This document shows positions 63,244-64,000 of a stretch of DNA of 64,000 nt, piece after piece. Every line of letters begins with the position of its first letter. Position 1 is the first letter of the stretch. Origin of the DNA: Pseudemcibacter aquimaris. Its GTDB lineage: Bacteria > Pseudomonadota > Alphaproteobacteria > Sphingomonadales > Emcibacteraceae. The translations under genes and the position numbers were made by a program. The notes under the pieces were generated by a model. It was not told where the DNA came from. It ran no database searches and saw nothing but the letters and a program-made list of their open reading frames with translations. The stretch lies in NCBI RefSeq assembly GCF_028869115.1, contig NZ_CP079800.1, forward strand, positions 682,001 through 746,000, read 5' to 3'.

Positions 63244-64000
63244 ATGGAAATTAAAATCAATAATTTAAAGGTTTTTCATGGACCCAGTATTTATCTATCC
63301 AAAAAAGCTGTTGTCCTAGAATATGAATTGCCAATTAAGAATTATAACTTTTCCGAAAATGATTTTAATAACATGAAGTCTGTTTTACCTGATCATGTTG
63401 CAAATTTAGTGATCACGCCTGAACTTTTTAAACAAAAAAACATTCCTCAATTAATGAAAATTTTATTATGTAATCTATTAAACCTAAAAGGTAATAGAGA
63501 ATTTTTTATTGAGGATAAAATAAACGACAATCAAAATCATACTATGGTCGTTCAATTTTTTGATGAAGTCGTAATAAAAATAGCAATAAATATTATGATG
63601 ACCATTATTAATCATAGTCTTGCGAATGGAAAAACGAACACATTTCAATTAAAACAGCACATTTCGATGGCAGTAGAACACTTGATTTCTGAAATGCCGG
63701 GAAATGTAATTCGTATTATGCAAGAAGAGGCAATCGAACGAAATATTCCGTTTTATCCGGTTGGAAACAAACCAACAGTTTATTTGTATGGACAAGGTTC
63801 CCAGGGAATAATTTATGACCATTCGTCAAACAGAAATGATAGTGTTTTTGGTTATTTTCTTTCAAGAAGCAAATTGAAGACTTGCCAATTCATTCGCACA
63901 TTAGGGTTTCCTGCGACAATTCAATTACCTGTTCGTACTTTTGATGATTGCATTCGAGCTGCTGATCAAATTGGATACCCTGTCGTGGTTAAACCTAATG
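63244..64000 (+). CDS. Second CphA-like ATP-grasp gene, cut by the window end
   Basis: An open frame from ATG 63244 continues to the last base (252 codons seen). It is paralogous to the previous gene: VFHGPSIYLSKKAVVLEYEL matches the CphA N-terminal opening, IPFYPVGNKPTVYLYGQGS matches IPFYLVHEAYPVYIYGQGK of the neighbour, and IGYPVVVKPN is the ATP-binding lysine block at the cut. It starts 26 bases after the first gene, so both are probably in one operon. The C-terminal part, and whether it keeps a Mur domain, lies outside the window. AT content is high, as in its partner. Confidence 0.75.
   Translation, partial: MEIKINNLKVFHGPSIYLSKKAVVLEYELPIKNYNFSENDFNNMKSVLPDHVANLVITPELFKQKNIPQLMKILLCNLLNLKGNREFFIEDKINDNQNHTMVVQFFDEVVIKIAINIMMTIINHSLANGKTNTFQLKQHISMAVEHLISEMPGNVIRIMQEEAIERNIPFYPVGNKPTVYLYGQGSQGIIYDHSSNRNDSVFGYFLSRSKLKTCQFIRTLGFPATIQLPVRTFDDCIRAADQIGYPVVVKPN

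Overview
The window is a gene-dense, moderately AT-rich piece of an alphaproteobacterial chromosome. No gene-free stretch exceeds about 250 bases. Clade markers are mipZ (the ParA/MinD-type division regulator used in place of Min in Caulobacter-like bacteria), the divK-pleD pair, DUF1489 and DUF3572 proteins, a DinB polymerase with an N-terminal four-Cys extension, the clpS-clpA pair, and a pyrB/pyrC-like/plsY/dprA/topA/rnr/rpmG string. The low GC and the many exported peptidases suggest a marine heterotroph, perhaps near Kordiimonadales/Emcibacterales. That placement is inference, not something the sequence proves.

Layout. 1-6.5 kb: a FliN/SpoA-type protein, tRNA-Leu(GAG), exported peptidases of families S10, M19 and M55, two small proteins and a class V aminotransferase. 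6.6-17.5 kb: MgtE, DUF1489, a Bax-like glucosaminidase, MipZ, a membrane J-domain protein, phosphomannomutase/phosphoglucomutase, ClpS-ClpA, three tandem paralogous small secreted proteins and a FemAB/GNAT-like protein. 17.5-24.1 kb: RidA, a GGDEF protein with a YGDEF signature, an exported amidohydrolase, DinB-DUF3572 and DivK-PleD. 24.1-33.8 kb, minus strand: a housekeeping string that reads ruvX, pyrB, a pyrC homologue lacking its metal-binding HxH motif, plsY, dprA, topA, rnr, rpmG. 33.9-36 kb: a TPP riboswitch with a ribosome-binding-site-sequestering hairpin ahead of thiC. 36-50 kb: mixed metabolism, including an FMN hydroxy-acid dehydrogenase carrying a CXXCH motif, a second M19 dipeptidase, a c-type cytochrome lipoprotein, a sulfatase, argG, xdhC-mocA, a palindromic dispersed repeat, and S9 and M20 peptidases. 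50.2-51.1 kb: a small accessory islet with an orphan reading frame and a stand-alone TIR-like protein. 51.1-58.5 kb: amino-acid catabolism, with an Lrp regulator divergent from a fused indolepyruvate:ferredoxin oxidoreductase and a leucine-type dehydrogenase, then divergent kynurenine formamidase and kynureninase genes. 58.6-64 kb: a TPR protein, a queuosine-precursor transporter, a cupin, and two tandem cyanophycin-synthetase-like ATP-grasp genes, the second cut by the window end.

Taken together, six or more exported peptidases plus branched-chain/aromatic and tryptophan catabolic genes describe a cell that lives on peptides and amino acids. The most unusual element is the tandem ATP-grasp pair at the right end. 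The first protein keeps the CphA N-domain and ATP-grasp core, but only a short remnant of the Mur-ligase half remains, and its P-loop is lost. Other points of note are the CXXCH-bearing FMN enzyme, the stand-alone TIR-like gene beside a frame with no canonical start codon, and an orphan intrinsic terminator in the divergent region upstream of xdhC.
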